Part shown: positions 5,404-12,147 of the stretch, piece after piece | Layout of the letters: the number at the start of each line of letters is the position of its first letter | How positions within the stretch are numbered: the stretch's first letter is position 1 | NCBI GenBank assembly: GCA_963730375.1 | Contig: CAVSRJ010000003.1 | Span: forward strand, 1-12,677 | Direction: 5' to 3' | DNA: 12,677 nucleotides | Source: UBA6224 sp963730375 | GTDB lineage: Bacteria > Patescibacteriota > Saccharimonadia > Saccharimonadales > UBA4665 | Notes under the pieces: generated by a model | Told to the model about the DNA's origin: nothing | Database searches by the model: none | Seen by the model: the letters and a program-made list of their open reading frames with translations, nothing else | Position numbers and translations under genes: made by a program

Positions 5404-7695
5404 ATGGCAAAGAACCTAGTAATCGTGGAGAGCCCGGCGAAGGCAAAGACTATCGAGAAGTATCTCGGGAGCGACTTTGTCGTGAAAAGCAGCATGGGTC
5501 ATATTCGTGGCCTACCGAGCAAGAACGGCAGTATTGATGTTGCTCATAACTACGCACCAAAATTTGAAGTAGATAGCGACAAGCGCAAGGTCATTAGCGA
5601 GTTGAAACGCGATGCCAAGGCTGCCACCACCATCTGGCTGGCATCTGATGAAGACCGAGAAGGGGAGGCGATTGCCTGGCACCTCGCCGAGGTGCTGAAC
5701 CTGGATCCAAAAACTACCAAGCGCATCGTCTTTCACGAGATTACCAAGCCAGCGCTTGATGCCGCCATCAAAAGCCCGCGCACTATTGATATACCGTTAG
5801 TTGAGGCGCAGCAAGCCCGCCAGGCCCTAGACTATCTGGTAGGCTTCGAGTTGAGTCCTGTTCTGTGGCGCAAGGTCCGACCAAAGCTGAGCGCTGGCCG
5901 TGTCCAATCCGTCGCCGTACGCCTGATAGTCGAGCGCGAACGCGAGATAGAGGCACACACTGCCGAATCCTCGTTCAAGCTGACCGCGGTGTTTACCCTG
6001 CAAGATGGCACCGAGCTGCCTGCCGAGGCGACCGTCAAGTTTGACGATGCCGATTCTGTCCGTGGTGTGCTCGAGGCATACGCTACTAGTTCTTTTACAG
6101 TCGCCGACGTCAGCAAAAAGCCTGGCAGCCGCAACCCATCTGCTCCATTTACCACCAGTACGCTTCAACAAGAGGCGAGCAGCCGCCTGGGCTTCAGCCC
6201 ACGACTGACAATGCAGCTCGCCCAGCGCTTATACGAAGCCGGTCACATTACCTACATGCGTACCGACTCTGTTAACCTCAGTAACCTCGCACTCGGCGCC
6301 ATGACCGACTTTATCAAGAAGGAATACGGTGAAGACTATCACCAGTTCCGCACCTTCAAGTCCAAGTCAGCCGGTGCCCAGGAAGCACACGAAGCGATCA
6401 GGCCGACCGATGTCCGTAAGACGGCCGCTGGTGCAGACGAGCAGCAAAAGAAGCTCTACGGCCTCATATGGCGCCGTACGGTAGCCAGCCAAATGGCGCC
6501 GGCTAAGTTGGAGCGCACCACAATCACCATCAACCCATCAACTAGCAATCAGCAGCTACACGCCAAGGGCGAGATTGTCGTCTTTGACGGTTTCCTCAAG
6601 GTATATGGCCGCAGTGGCGATGACGTTTTGTTGCCGGCGCTCAGCAGTGGCGACCCACTGACACTCCAGTCCGCCCAAGCGCTCGAGTCGCTCAGTCGCG
6701 GTCCAGCCCGCTACACCGAAGCCACACTGGTCCGCCAGCTCGAGGAAATGGGCATTGGCCGGCCAAGTACATATGCCAGCACGATTAGCACCATCCAGAG
6801 CCGTGGCTACGTCGAACGGGGCGATATCGAGGGCGAAGAACGTACAGTCACCAAGCTCGTCCTAGAGCAGGGAACTGTTACCACCTCTGATGAAACCGTC
6901 CAGTATGGCCGAGATAGCAACAAATTATTCCCAACCGACACTGGCAAGGTCGTCACCGATTTCCTCGTCAAACACTTTGCCGAGGTGATGGACTATGACT
7001 TTACAAAGCAAATTGAAGAAGAGCTCGACGACATCGCCGACGGCGACAAGCAGCGCGTCCAGGTGCTCGATGATTTTTATAAACCGTTTCATAAGTTAGT
7101 AGAAGCGAGCGCTGATATCAGCAGAGCTGAAGCCTCACAGGCGCGTCACATCGGTGACGACCCCAAGTCTGGCCTGCCGATTTACGCTCGATTTGGACGC
7201 TACGGACCCATGCTGCAGAAGGGCGAACAAAGCGACGACCCCAAGCCGCAGTTCGCACCGCTGCCAGCTGGCCGTACGATCGAGAATGTCACACTGGAGC
7301 AGGCGCTAGAGATGTTCAAGCTGCCTCGGACTGTTGGAACGACCGAAGATGGCCAGGAGATAAAGGCAAATATTGGACGCTTTGGCCCGTACATCCTCAT
7401 CGACAAGACCTTTGTCAGCATCAAGCCACTCGACCCGCACACCATTACTGAGGAAGAGGCACGCGAAAAGTACGCCGCCAAGTTGAAGGCGGACGCCGAG
7501 AAGAACATCGCCGACTTCGGTGACGGCGTCAAAGTACTGAACGGACGCTTTGGCCCATACATCACTGACGGCAAGAAGAACGCCAAGATTCCAAAAGACA
7601 CCGATCCCAAGGGCATTACTCACGACCAAGCCAAGAAACTACTGGCCGAAGCACCCGCCAAAAAGCCATTCCGCCGTCGCACCAAACGGGGGTAG
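5404..7695 (+). CDS. topA: DNA topoisomerase I (type IA)
   Basis: TopA relaxes negative supercoils by transient single-strand cleavage. The 763-residue product opens with the Toprim domain (LVIVESPAKAKTIEKYLG; E9 is the general acid/metal residue). The acidic motif SDEDREGEAIAWH (D82, D84, E86) follows, and then the hinge and gate region (GRVQSVAVRLIVERE). The catalytic tyrosine is Y284 in HITYMRTDS, followed by EAHEAIRPTD and the IGRPSTYAS motif. The C-terminus (about 594-735) carries three GRFGPYI/ARFGRYGP-type repeats and ends in a very basic tail. I see no cysteine in the whole protein, so the C4 zinc ribbons of E. coli TopA are absent and the repeats replace them, as in several other phyla. 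ATG 5404 gives the conserved N-terminus MAKNLVIVESPAKA. The gene is monocistronic as far as seen, since a new promoter starts 29 nt after its stop. Confidence 0.97.
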   Translation: MAKNLVIVESPAKAKTIEKYLGSDFVVKSSMGHIRGLPSKNGSIDVAHNYAPKFEVDSDKRKVISELKRDAKAATTIWLASDEDREGEAIAWHLAEVLNLDPKTTKRIVFHEITKPALDAAIKSPRTIDIPLVEAQQARQALDYLVGFELSPVLWRKVRPKLSAGRVQSVAVRLIVEREREIEAHTAESSFKLTAVFTLQDGTELPAEATVKFDDADSVRGVLEAYATSSFTVADVSKKPGSRNPSAPFTTSTLQQEASSRLGFSPRLTMQLAQRLYEAGHITYMRTDSVNLSNLALGAMTDFIKKEYGEDYHQFRTFKSKSAGAQEAHEAIRPTDVRKTAAGADEQQKKLYGLIWRRTVASQMAPAKLERTTITINPSTSNQQLHAKGEIVVFDGFLKVYGRSGDDVLLPALSSGDPLTLQSAQALESLSRGPARYTEATLVRQLEEMGIGRPSTYASTISTIQSRGYVERGDIEGEERTVTKLVLEQGTVTTSDETVQYGRDSNKLFPTDTGKVVTDFLVKHFAEVMDYDFTKQIEEELDDIADGDKQRVQVLDDFYKPFHKLVEASADISRAEASQARHIGDDPKSGLPIYARFGRYGPMLQKGEQSDDPKPQFAPLPAGRTIENVTLEQALEMFKLPRTVGTTEDGQEIKANIGRFGPYILIDKTFVSIKPLDPHTITEEEAREKYAAKLKADAEKNIADFGDGVKVLNGRFGPYITDGKKNAKIPKDTDPKGITHDQAKKLLAEAPAKKPFRRRTKRG

Positions 7696-7723
7696 CCCCA
7701 GGGGTGGAATGCTTATGCTTATC

Positions 7724-7751
7724 TTGACACTGTTGTATATAGGACTATAAT
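7724..7751 (+). promoter_or_regulatory. Consensus promoter of the 218-aa gene
   Basis: TTGACA (7724-7729) and TATAAT (7746-7751) both match the consensus perfectly, with a 16-bp spacer. Expected initiation at about 7758 gives a 23-nt leader. The leader has only a weak AGG-type ribosome binding site before ATG 7781. Confidence 0.85.
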
Positions 7752-7780
7752 ATCCTCAAATCCTCATAGGTACCGGATAT

Positions 7781-8437
7781 ATGCCCATACAACCAGGATT
7801 TCCACCCAGATTTGAATCATACGACCCCCAATTACAGGGGAGCCTTCATTCCCAACTAGCCCTCGACCAGGAAGTCAGCCTGCGTCTGGAGAATGCCCGA
7901 CGCACAGCGGTCGCGTTAGCAAAAGACTTACACCAGCGCCCCGGATTTTATGAATCCCTCCCGCAGGCACTCGCCACGACAATGCCCATAATCGTGTTAG
8001 GCGAAGCTGTAGGCCTTACTGCCAAGCAGAGTGTGATGCGCCGATTTGATGCGGAATCAATCCTCGAAGATGCTCAGTACGCCGCCAACGCGCGCCTACA
8101 CCATGCATCCGAACAACGCACAGCAGACCGAGACCTCCCAGAAGGAATCATGTTCGGTCGGCCAAGCCATTGCTACAAACTGGGTAATCTCCTGGTTACC
8201 GGCACAGGCTACGTCGTCGAATCCTCGGCAGCATATGACGACATCAGTGCACTACCGGGTCTTAACGAAGCCGCGCTTGCTCAGTGGCGAGCGACCGCAC
8301 CTGCAGAGGCTCGTCTGGGATTTGTCACCCTATCTGTCCCAACATATATAGGGAAATTGGAGCGGCCAGACCGCCTCGTCGAAATACTACAGCAATACCA
8401 CGACCAAAACAATGGAACGTCCATCTGGAATACCTGA
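7781..8437 (+). CDS. Hypothetical protein, 218 aa
   Basis: The family is not recognised. The product looks like a folded soluble protein. The N-terminal half is mainly helical and charged (ALDQEVSLRLENARRTAVALAKDLHQRP; MRRFDAESILEDAQYAANARLHHASEQRTADRD). The second half is more beta-like (CYKLGNLLVTGTGYVVESSAAYDD; RLGFVTLSVPTYIGKLERPDRLVEILQQYHDQ). The segment ATTMPIIVLGEAVGLTA is moderately hydrophobic but too short for a convincing membrane helix. A single cysteine occurs in the middle. The gene has a perfect-consensus promoter of its own, so it is probably well expressed. It ends with TGA, showing that TGA is a stop codon in this organism. The downstream regulator gene starts 281 nt later behind separate promoters. 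No function can be given. Confidence 0.8.
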   Translation: MPIQPGFPPRFESYDPQLQGSLHSQLALDQEVSLRLENARRTAVALAKDLHQRPGFYESLPQALATTMPIIVLGEAVGLTAKQSVMRRFDAESILEDAQYAANARLHHASEQRTADRDLPEGIMFGRPSHCYKLGNLLVTGTGYVVESSAAYDDISALPGLNEAALAQWRATAPAEARLGFVTLSVPTYIGKLERPDRLVEILQQYHDQNNGTSIWNT

Positions 8438-8519
8438 GTTTGCCGGCAGCCTCACAACAGCAGAATTTGCATCGCAAGATTCCACCCACCGACAACTAGC
8501 AGTACGCAGTGCGTAGACA

Positions 8520-8565
8520 GTGCCAATTTGTCTCAACACTGAGGTAATGGCACACAAATATTTTT
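8520..8565 (+). terminator. Possible terminator hairpin after the 218-aa gene
   Basis: GTGCCA (8520-8525) pairs with TGGCAC (8548-8553), and an inner CTCA/TGAG hairpin with loop ACAC spans 8532-8543. The T run (ATATTTTT) is separated from the stem by several bases, so termination strength is uncertain. The remaining sequence between 8438 and 8717 holds only the promoters listed separately. Confidence 0.35.
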
Positions 8566-8589
8566 ACAACACAGTCTTTATGTAATCGT

Positions 8590-8606
8590 CACAATTGTGC
8601 TAGAAT
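8590..8606 (+). promoter_or_regulatory. Extended -10 promoter with palindromic operator candidate
   Basis: TG-C-TAGAAT (8597-8606; hexamer 8601-8606) is an extended -10 element. A poor -35 (TTTATG) lies 18 bp upstream. The perfect 10-bp palindrome CACAATTGTG (8590-8599) lies in the spacer and overlaps the TG of the extended -10, so a repressor bound there would block initiation. Confidence 0.4.
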
Positions 8607-8647
8607 ATGGTTACTCGACAATGAGTGAGGGTATAAAACAAAAGTAA

Positions 8648-8676
8648 TTGACTTTTAATGGCTAGTAGTTTATAGT
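8648..8676 (+). promoter_or_regulatory. Main promoter of the sigma4-HARE gene
   Basis: TTGACT (8648-8653), a 17-bp spacer and TATAGT (8671-8676) match the consensus at 10 of 12 positions. Expected initiation at about 8683 gives a 35-nt leader ending in AGGGG, a Shine-Dalgarno-like stretch four bases before ATG 8718. Confidence 0.7.
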
Positions 8677-8717
8677 TAGTAAAAATTAATCATCCTACCA
8701 GTAAAGATAGGGGACAT

Positions 8718-9758
8718 ATGACAGACAGTAGCAATACCAAGATAACCGGGATCAGCGAGGCCGTAGATGGCATTCTTGCGACGATCGACAGGGAGCGCGA
8801 GCGCGAGATAGTTTCGCGTCGTTTTGGGTTGTTTGAGCGCAAGGAAACGCTGGAGCAGATTGGTGAGCTGCTGGGTATTACCCGTGAGCGTGTCCGTCAG
8901 CTTGAAAAATCAGTCGTGACTCGCTTGCGACAATCAGCAGAGCAGGGCGAACTACCACTTATATCCGAGATTGAAGACGCCTTCGTCACACATATCGAAG
9001 CGCGTGGTGGGGTAATGCGTATTTCTGAGCTCGCTGCCGTCCTGACCGAAGGTGGTGACAAGATTGACCAGTCACGCGTCGCCTTCCTGGCTCAGCTGTG
9101 CCCACGCCTTGTCGTTGTCAATGATGACGACCACTATTACCACAGTGCCGCCATCGCCAGCATGCATAACGAGAAACAGCTCAAGGCTGCAGTCGAGAAG
9201 CTCATCAAGACTATCAAAGGCATCGGTGAGCCAAAGTCTATCGAAGTTATCGCCAAAGAAGCAGGCATGGACAGCACCACGCACGCTGCAGCACTAGCCA
9301 ACACCTCTAAGCACCTCGCCACCCTCAACGGGCAGTGGGGACTGACCAAGTGGCCTATCGTTAACCCGAAGAACATTCGTGACAAGATCTACGTCATCCT
9401 GAAGCAAAACGGCAAGCACATGCACTTCAACGAGATTGCCGCTGCCATCAAGGACTCTGACTTCAAGCGCAAAGACGTCACCACACAGGCAATTCACAAC
9501 GAGCTGATCAAGGACAAGCGCTTCGTCCTGATTGGTCGTGGCATTTACGCCCTCAAAGAGTGGGGCTACAAGCGCGGCACCGTCGCTGACATCATCAGCG
9601 AAGTCCTCAAGAAGGCAGGCGAGCCACTGCACCGCGACGAAATCGTCAAGCGCGTACTGAAGAGCCGCTACGTCAAGGAAACTACCATCCTGCTGAACCT
9701 GCAGAGCAAGCCACAATTCAAGCGCGTCGCCAAGGCCACCTACACCCTCGCCGACTAA
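8718..9758 (+). CDS. Sigma-70 region 4 / HARE-HTH domain transcription protein
   Basis: The 346-residue protein begins with a sigma-70 region-4-like helix-turn-helix (about 17-74). Its key part is RFGLFERKETLEQIGELLGITRERVRQLEKSVVTRLR, the -35 recognition motif of primary sigma factors. Regions 1-3 of sigma are absent. A second helical segment (about 85-150) and a basic helix (KLIKTIKGIG) follow. Residues about 218-284 (IRDKIYVILKQNGKHMHFNEIAAAIK...GRGIYALKEWG) fit a HARE-HTH winged helix like that of the RNA polymerase delta subunit RpoE of Firmicutes. A further winged-helix-like region (about 287-343, EPLHRDEIVKRVLK) ends the protein. It may bind RNA polymerase or promoter DNA as an accessory factor rather than act as a complete sigma; that is inference. 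Arginine codons are almost all CGN, as in the housekeeping genes. The next gene starts 13 nt after the stop, probably in the same transcript. Confidence 0.88.
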   Translation: MTDSSNTKITGISEAVDGILATIDREREREIVSRRFGLFERKETLEQIGELLGITRERVRQLEKSVVTRLRQSAEQGELPLISEIEDAFVTHIEARGGVMRISELAAVLTEGGDKIDQSRVAFLAQLCPRLVVVNDDDHYYHSAAIASMHNEKQLKAAVEKLIKTIKGIGEPKSIEVIAKEAGMDSTTHAAALANTSKHLATLNGQWGLTKWPIVNPKNIRDKIYVILKQNGKHMHFNEIAAAIKDSDFKRKDVTTQAIHNELIKDKRFVLIGRGIYALKEWGYKRGTVADIISEVLKKAGEPLHRDEIVKRVLKSRYVKETTILLNLQSKPQFKRVAKATYTLAD

Positions 9759-9770
9759 GAAAGAAACACA

Positions 9771-10355
9771 ATGGCATCGATAGAGATAAACTCTGAGTCA
9801 TTGAACCTCCCCCAGCTTAGAGAACTCGCTAGGCTTAAGCACCTTCCGTCGCTAGCAGAAATGGCTGGCGATGTATTACTAGGGCGCATGATGGTCCTGG
9901 CCGACACTATTCAGTCAGCTAACCCAACGGATTTTATGGGTCGTGAACACGTCGATGCGTTTGCGGCAACAAGTGGGGACCCGGCTTATACTAGGGGGCA
10001 GTCAGGCAAACTATTCAACCCCCTAGTAACACCGCAAGAATATGGATATCGTGACCTAACAAAAAGAGCGCCACAGCGGATGGTATTCGGCCTCAGACCC
10101 GCTGATTTTTCTGATACGCTTGTGGTTGCCAAACGTAGTGAGGTGGGGCTTCCAGCCTATCCCGATGAATACCCATCTAACGGTACTCTCGTGGGCAGAA
10201 CGTCACTCCGCAACGCCCTTGAAAGCGCGGTTGAAATTGGTAGCTTCGTCAACCTCGTGCAACACGGCATAGAACTTAGCGCAAGAGAAACCCCAGACAG
10301 AGAACCTACTCTTCAGGAAAGATTTGCCGTGGGGTTAATGGAACACGTTTCGTAA
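9771..10355 (+). CDS. Hypothetical protein, 194 aa, downstream of the sigma4-HARE gene
   Basis: The family is not recognised. The product appears soluble, with a helical N-terminus (LPQLRELARLKHLPSLAEMAGDVLLGRMMVLADTI), a Gly/Pro/Tyr-rich middle (SGDPAYTRGQSGKLFNPLVTPQEYGYRD; VGLPAYPDEYPSNGTLVGRT) and a helical end. No cysteine and no membrane segment are seen. It starts 13 nt after the sigma4-HARE stop and has only a weak AAGAAAG ribosome binding site, which suggests co-transcription and perhaps translational coupling. Its codon use differs sharply from its neighbour: 9 of 15 arginines are AGA or AGG, against one AGG in the whole upstream gene. This suggests a different origin or relaxed codon selection. 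The function is unknown; association with the regulator is positional only. Confidence 0.75.
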   Translation: MASIEINSESLNLPQLRELARLKHLPSLAEMAGDVLLGRMMVLADTIQSANPTDFMGREHVDAFAATSGDPAYTRGQSGKLFNPLVTPQEYGYRDLTKRAPQRMVFGLRPADFSDTLVVAKRSEVGLPAYPDEYPSNGTLVGRTSLRNALESAVEIGSFVNLVQHGIELSARETPDREPTLQERFAVGLMEHVS

Positions 10356-10362
10356 CTGAACG

Positions 10363-10422
10363 TTTTGCGAACAAAGTATATTCATAACGGCGTGTTCGTA
10401 ATTTAGACAAAATGCGAACAAA
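10363..10422. repeat. Cluster of CGAAC/GTTCG repeats
   Basis: The 10-mer TGCGAACAAA occurs twice directly (10366-10375 and 10413-10422). Between them GTTCGTAATTT (10394-10404) forms an imperfect inverted repeat (9 of 11) with AAAATGCGAAC (10409-10419) across a 4-nt spacer. Spacing and symmetry suit a protein-binding site array. Confidence 0.5.
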
Positions 10423-11014
10423 CTACGGCTGCGGAGAACATGTAACCAATCATACAGGTCAATATTGATTTTCGTCACAGGACACAGCCGGGCAGGCAAA
10501 CAAAGCACGTGCAGCAACACGAACATGACGAGCGCGAGGGCAAAACACGCACAAACTACGAGCAGCAGAGCACCAAATCCATACATACACTCGATGTCGC
10601 ACAATGTATATTTTGCGACTCGTATATAGTGGCTATGGGTTGAGTACTGATACCCCTCCTAACAGGGGACTTTTGGCATATCGCGACGAATTGGCGTTAG
10701 TTTTGTTTCAGTACGTGTGACTTTACGTTTGTATGTTGTATCACGCTCATACGCTCGTCATGAGCGCCATATTCACACGTCTACTGGCCGTGTCAGCCAT
10801 ACGCTATATCTATGGTGTCTGCTTGCCGATCGCTGCACTACGGCATTGTGAGATTTGCCACATGTTGACTTTTCCACAGTATGATCGTGAAAACATTTGC
10901 TTTTTGCGACGTATGGTTTCAAAATTTGCAATCCCCTGCTTTTTCTATTTTTATATGTATTATTTGCTTTTATGCCCTTTTGATATGTTTATATAGTTTT
11001 TTTGCTTATATGCG

Positions 11015-11043
11015 ATGTTCGAATATATGAACATTTTACGAAC
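11015..11043. repeat. Inverted and direct GAAC repeats near ftsQ
   Basis: ATGTTC (11015-11020) and GAACAT (11029-11034) form a 6-bp inverted repeat with an 8-bp spacer. The same GAAC is then repeated directly as GAAC-N7-GAAC (11029-11043). TTTTACGAAC (11034-11043) matches TTTTGCGAAC at 10363-10372 at 9 of 10 positions, at the other end of the gap. Confidence 0.5.
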
Positions 11044-11048
11044 TAGCA

Positions 11049-11150
11049 GAGGAGAGTACTAGGGGAGCCATCTGGTATGTAGCGGCGGTACCCTCTCCTC
11101 CCAGGGGGCCATTTCGCCGTCTGCAGTCCTGAATTGGAATACACCGCTAC
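11049..11150 (-). repeat. Complex inverted repeat after ftsQ
   Basis: GAGGAGAG (11049-11056) pairs with CTCTCCTC (11093-11100), extended by TAC/GTA across a 2-nt bulge. Within its loop, GTAGCGG (11079-11085) is complementary to CCGCTAC (11144-11150), which abuts the ftsQ stop, so a pseudoknot or alternative fold is possible. There is no T run on either strand, so this is not a standard intrinsic terminator, although it could protect the ftsQ mRNA 3' end. Confidence 0.5.
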
Positions 11151-11151
11151 T

Positions 11152-12138
11152 TTATTTGTAGTATGCCCTGCCCGCCAAGCGAACATCGATATATTCGCTC
11201 GGTACGCCCTTCTCTTTCGAGAGCTTCTTGCGTACAGCCAGGAACGTGCCTACCTGTTGCCGTGCGTTGGTCTCATGCAAATTGTACTTGGTGTAATAGG
11301 TATCGCCTTTTAGATATATGTCGAGTTCCTCTGTTCCGGCAGGCAATACCATGCGATCTATGTGTAATTGGCGAGACGAAAGCTGGGCTAACACTTCCTG
11401 GATGAACGCGACGGCGTTGCTCGACAACACTACATCGCCGACCGACAAGTTAAGTTGGCTCTGGTCGTACACCGATGGGAGCTTGAAGCTTGCCAGATTC
11501 GCCACTGATTGCGCCCGCACCAGAGCTTGGCCAGCGCTATCGATAACAACGCTTTGCGAAGCAGTATTGAGCACGAGGATTGGACGAGTCAGTTCAATAT
11601 AGACCGTCGGGCGATGACCGATGAGCGGGAGTGCTATCGAGGCGGATTTCACCTCCGGAAAAGCTTGCTCAATATGCCGCGAGATATCGTGGGTGTTGAT
11701 GGTAACCTTGTTGGTATTGAACATCGAACCACGGATTGCATTGGTGGCAACGGCTGCGTATTCTTCGTCGCTATGCAACGCAAACCCTTGATCGCCATTC
11801 AGCAGCAGAATCCTGGGGTTAGTATTGACCTGAAGTACGCTCACCAGACATATCAGCAATATACTAGCTAGTAGTACACTCCCGAAGCGGTGGAGTACCT
11901 GCTCGAGTCGCGGTTTATCCGCCAAGAGACCTGCTAGACCGGTGGTGCCGTGGCTTGGGTCACGCTGCCCCTTGCGAGCTGACGACGACTGACGACCAGA
12001 TGCGGCATGATGGTGGCGTTGCATCGTGTAATACGAAAACGAGGAGGAATGACTGGTGCGGCCACGGTCAGCACCCGTCCTGGCACTTGATCGACCGGTG
12101 TTTTTGGCTGACGTTTTTTTCTGGAACGGACGTTTCAT
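11152..12138 (-). CDS. ftsQ: Cell division protein FtsQ/DivIB
   Basis: FtsQ/DivIB is a bitopic divisome protein that links FtsB/FtsL and regulates septal peptidoglycan synthesis. The 328-residue product (from ATG 12138) has a basic, Ser/Arg/Lys-rich, probably disordered cytoplasmic tail (residues 1-80). One membrane helix follows (about 87-104, SVLLASILLICLVSVLQV), then an extracytoplasmic part with a POTRA-like region (about 110-190) and the FtsQ-type ending EYIDVRLAGRAYYK. An earlier in-frame TTG (12147) directly follows the murG stop, but ATG 12138 is preferred. No strong ribosome binding site is present, so translation may be coupled to murG, whose TAG ends 9 nt before the ATG. The long charged tail exceeds that of E. 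coli FtsQ. The order murG-ftsQ agrees with a dcw-type cluster. Family assignment rests on topology, position and the C-terminal motif. Confidence 0.85.
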   Translation of the reverse strand: MKRPFQKKTSAKNTGRSSARTGADRGRTSHSSSFSYYTMQRHHHAASGRQSSSARKGQRDPSHGTTGLAGLLADKPRLEQVLHRFGSVLLASILLICLVSVLQVNTNPRILLLNGDQGFALHSDEEYAAVATNAIRGSMFNTNKVTINTHDISRHIEQAFPEVKSASIALPLIGHRPTVYIELTRPILVLNTASQSVVIDSAGQALVRAQSVANLASFKLPSVYDQSQLNLSVGDVVLSSNAVAFIQEVLAQLSSRQLHIDRMVLPAGTEELDIYLKGDTYYTKYNLHETNARQQVGTFLAVRKKLSKEKGVPSEYIDVRLAGRAYYK

Positions 12139-12147
12139 GACTACCAA

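Larger units (their letters stand above)
10356..11151. other. Gene-poor region of almost 800 bp
   Basis: No reading frame here has convincing protein character. It holds repeated CGAAC/GTTCG motifs near both ends (10363-10422, 11015-11043) and a weak plus-strand terminator-like hairpin (CCCCT/AGGGG, 10653-10668, then ACTTTT). There is also a CGCTCAT/ATGAGCG hairpin (10744-10766), a single good DnaA-box-like TTTTCCACA (10870-10878), a T-rich stretch (about 10900-11040) and a complex inverted repeat beside ftsQ (11049-11100). The left part (about 10430-10600) is T-poor on the plus strand, so nucleotide skew switches within the gap. Confidence 0.6.

Noticed and set aside
10335..10604. Minus-strand 89-codon frame with a hydrophobic stretch
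   Set aside because: It starts at TTG without a ribosome binding site, overlaps the end of the 194-aa gene, and its hydrophobicity follows from T/G-rich sequence. A small membrane protein is not excluded but cannot be supported.
10769..10878. Replication origin, from DnaA-box-like TTTTCCACA (10870) and ATATTCACA (10769)
   Set aside because: Only one good and one imperfect box are present, with no cluster and no dnaA, dnaN or gyr gene in the window.
10733..10996. Plus-strand 87-codon frame in the T-rich part of the gap
   Set aside because: It contains a hairpin and low-complexity T-rich sequence, gives a Cys/Phe/Tyr-rich product typical of noncoding AT-rich DNA, and has no start signals.
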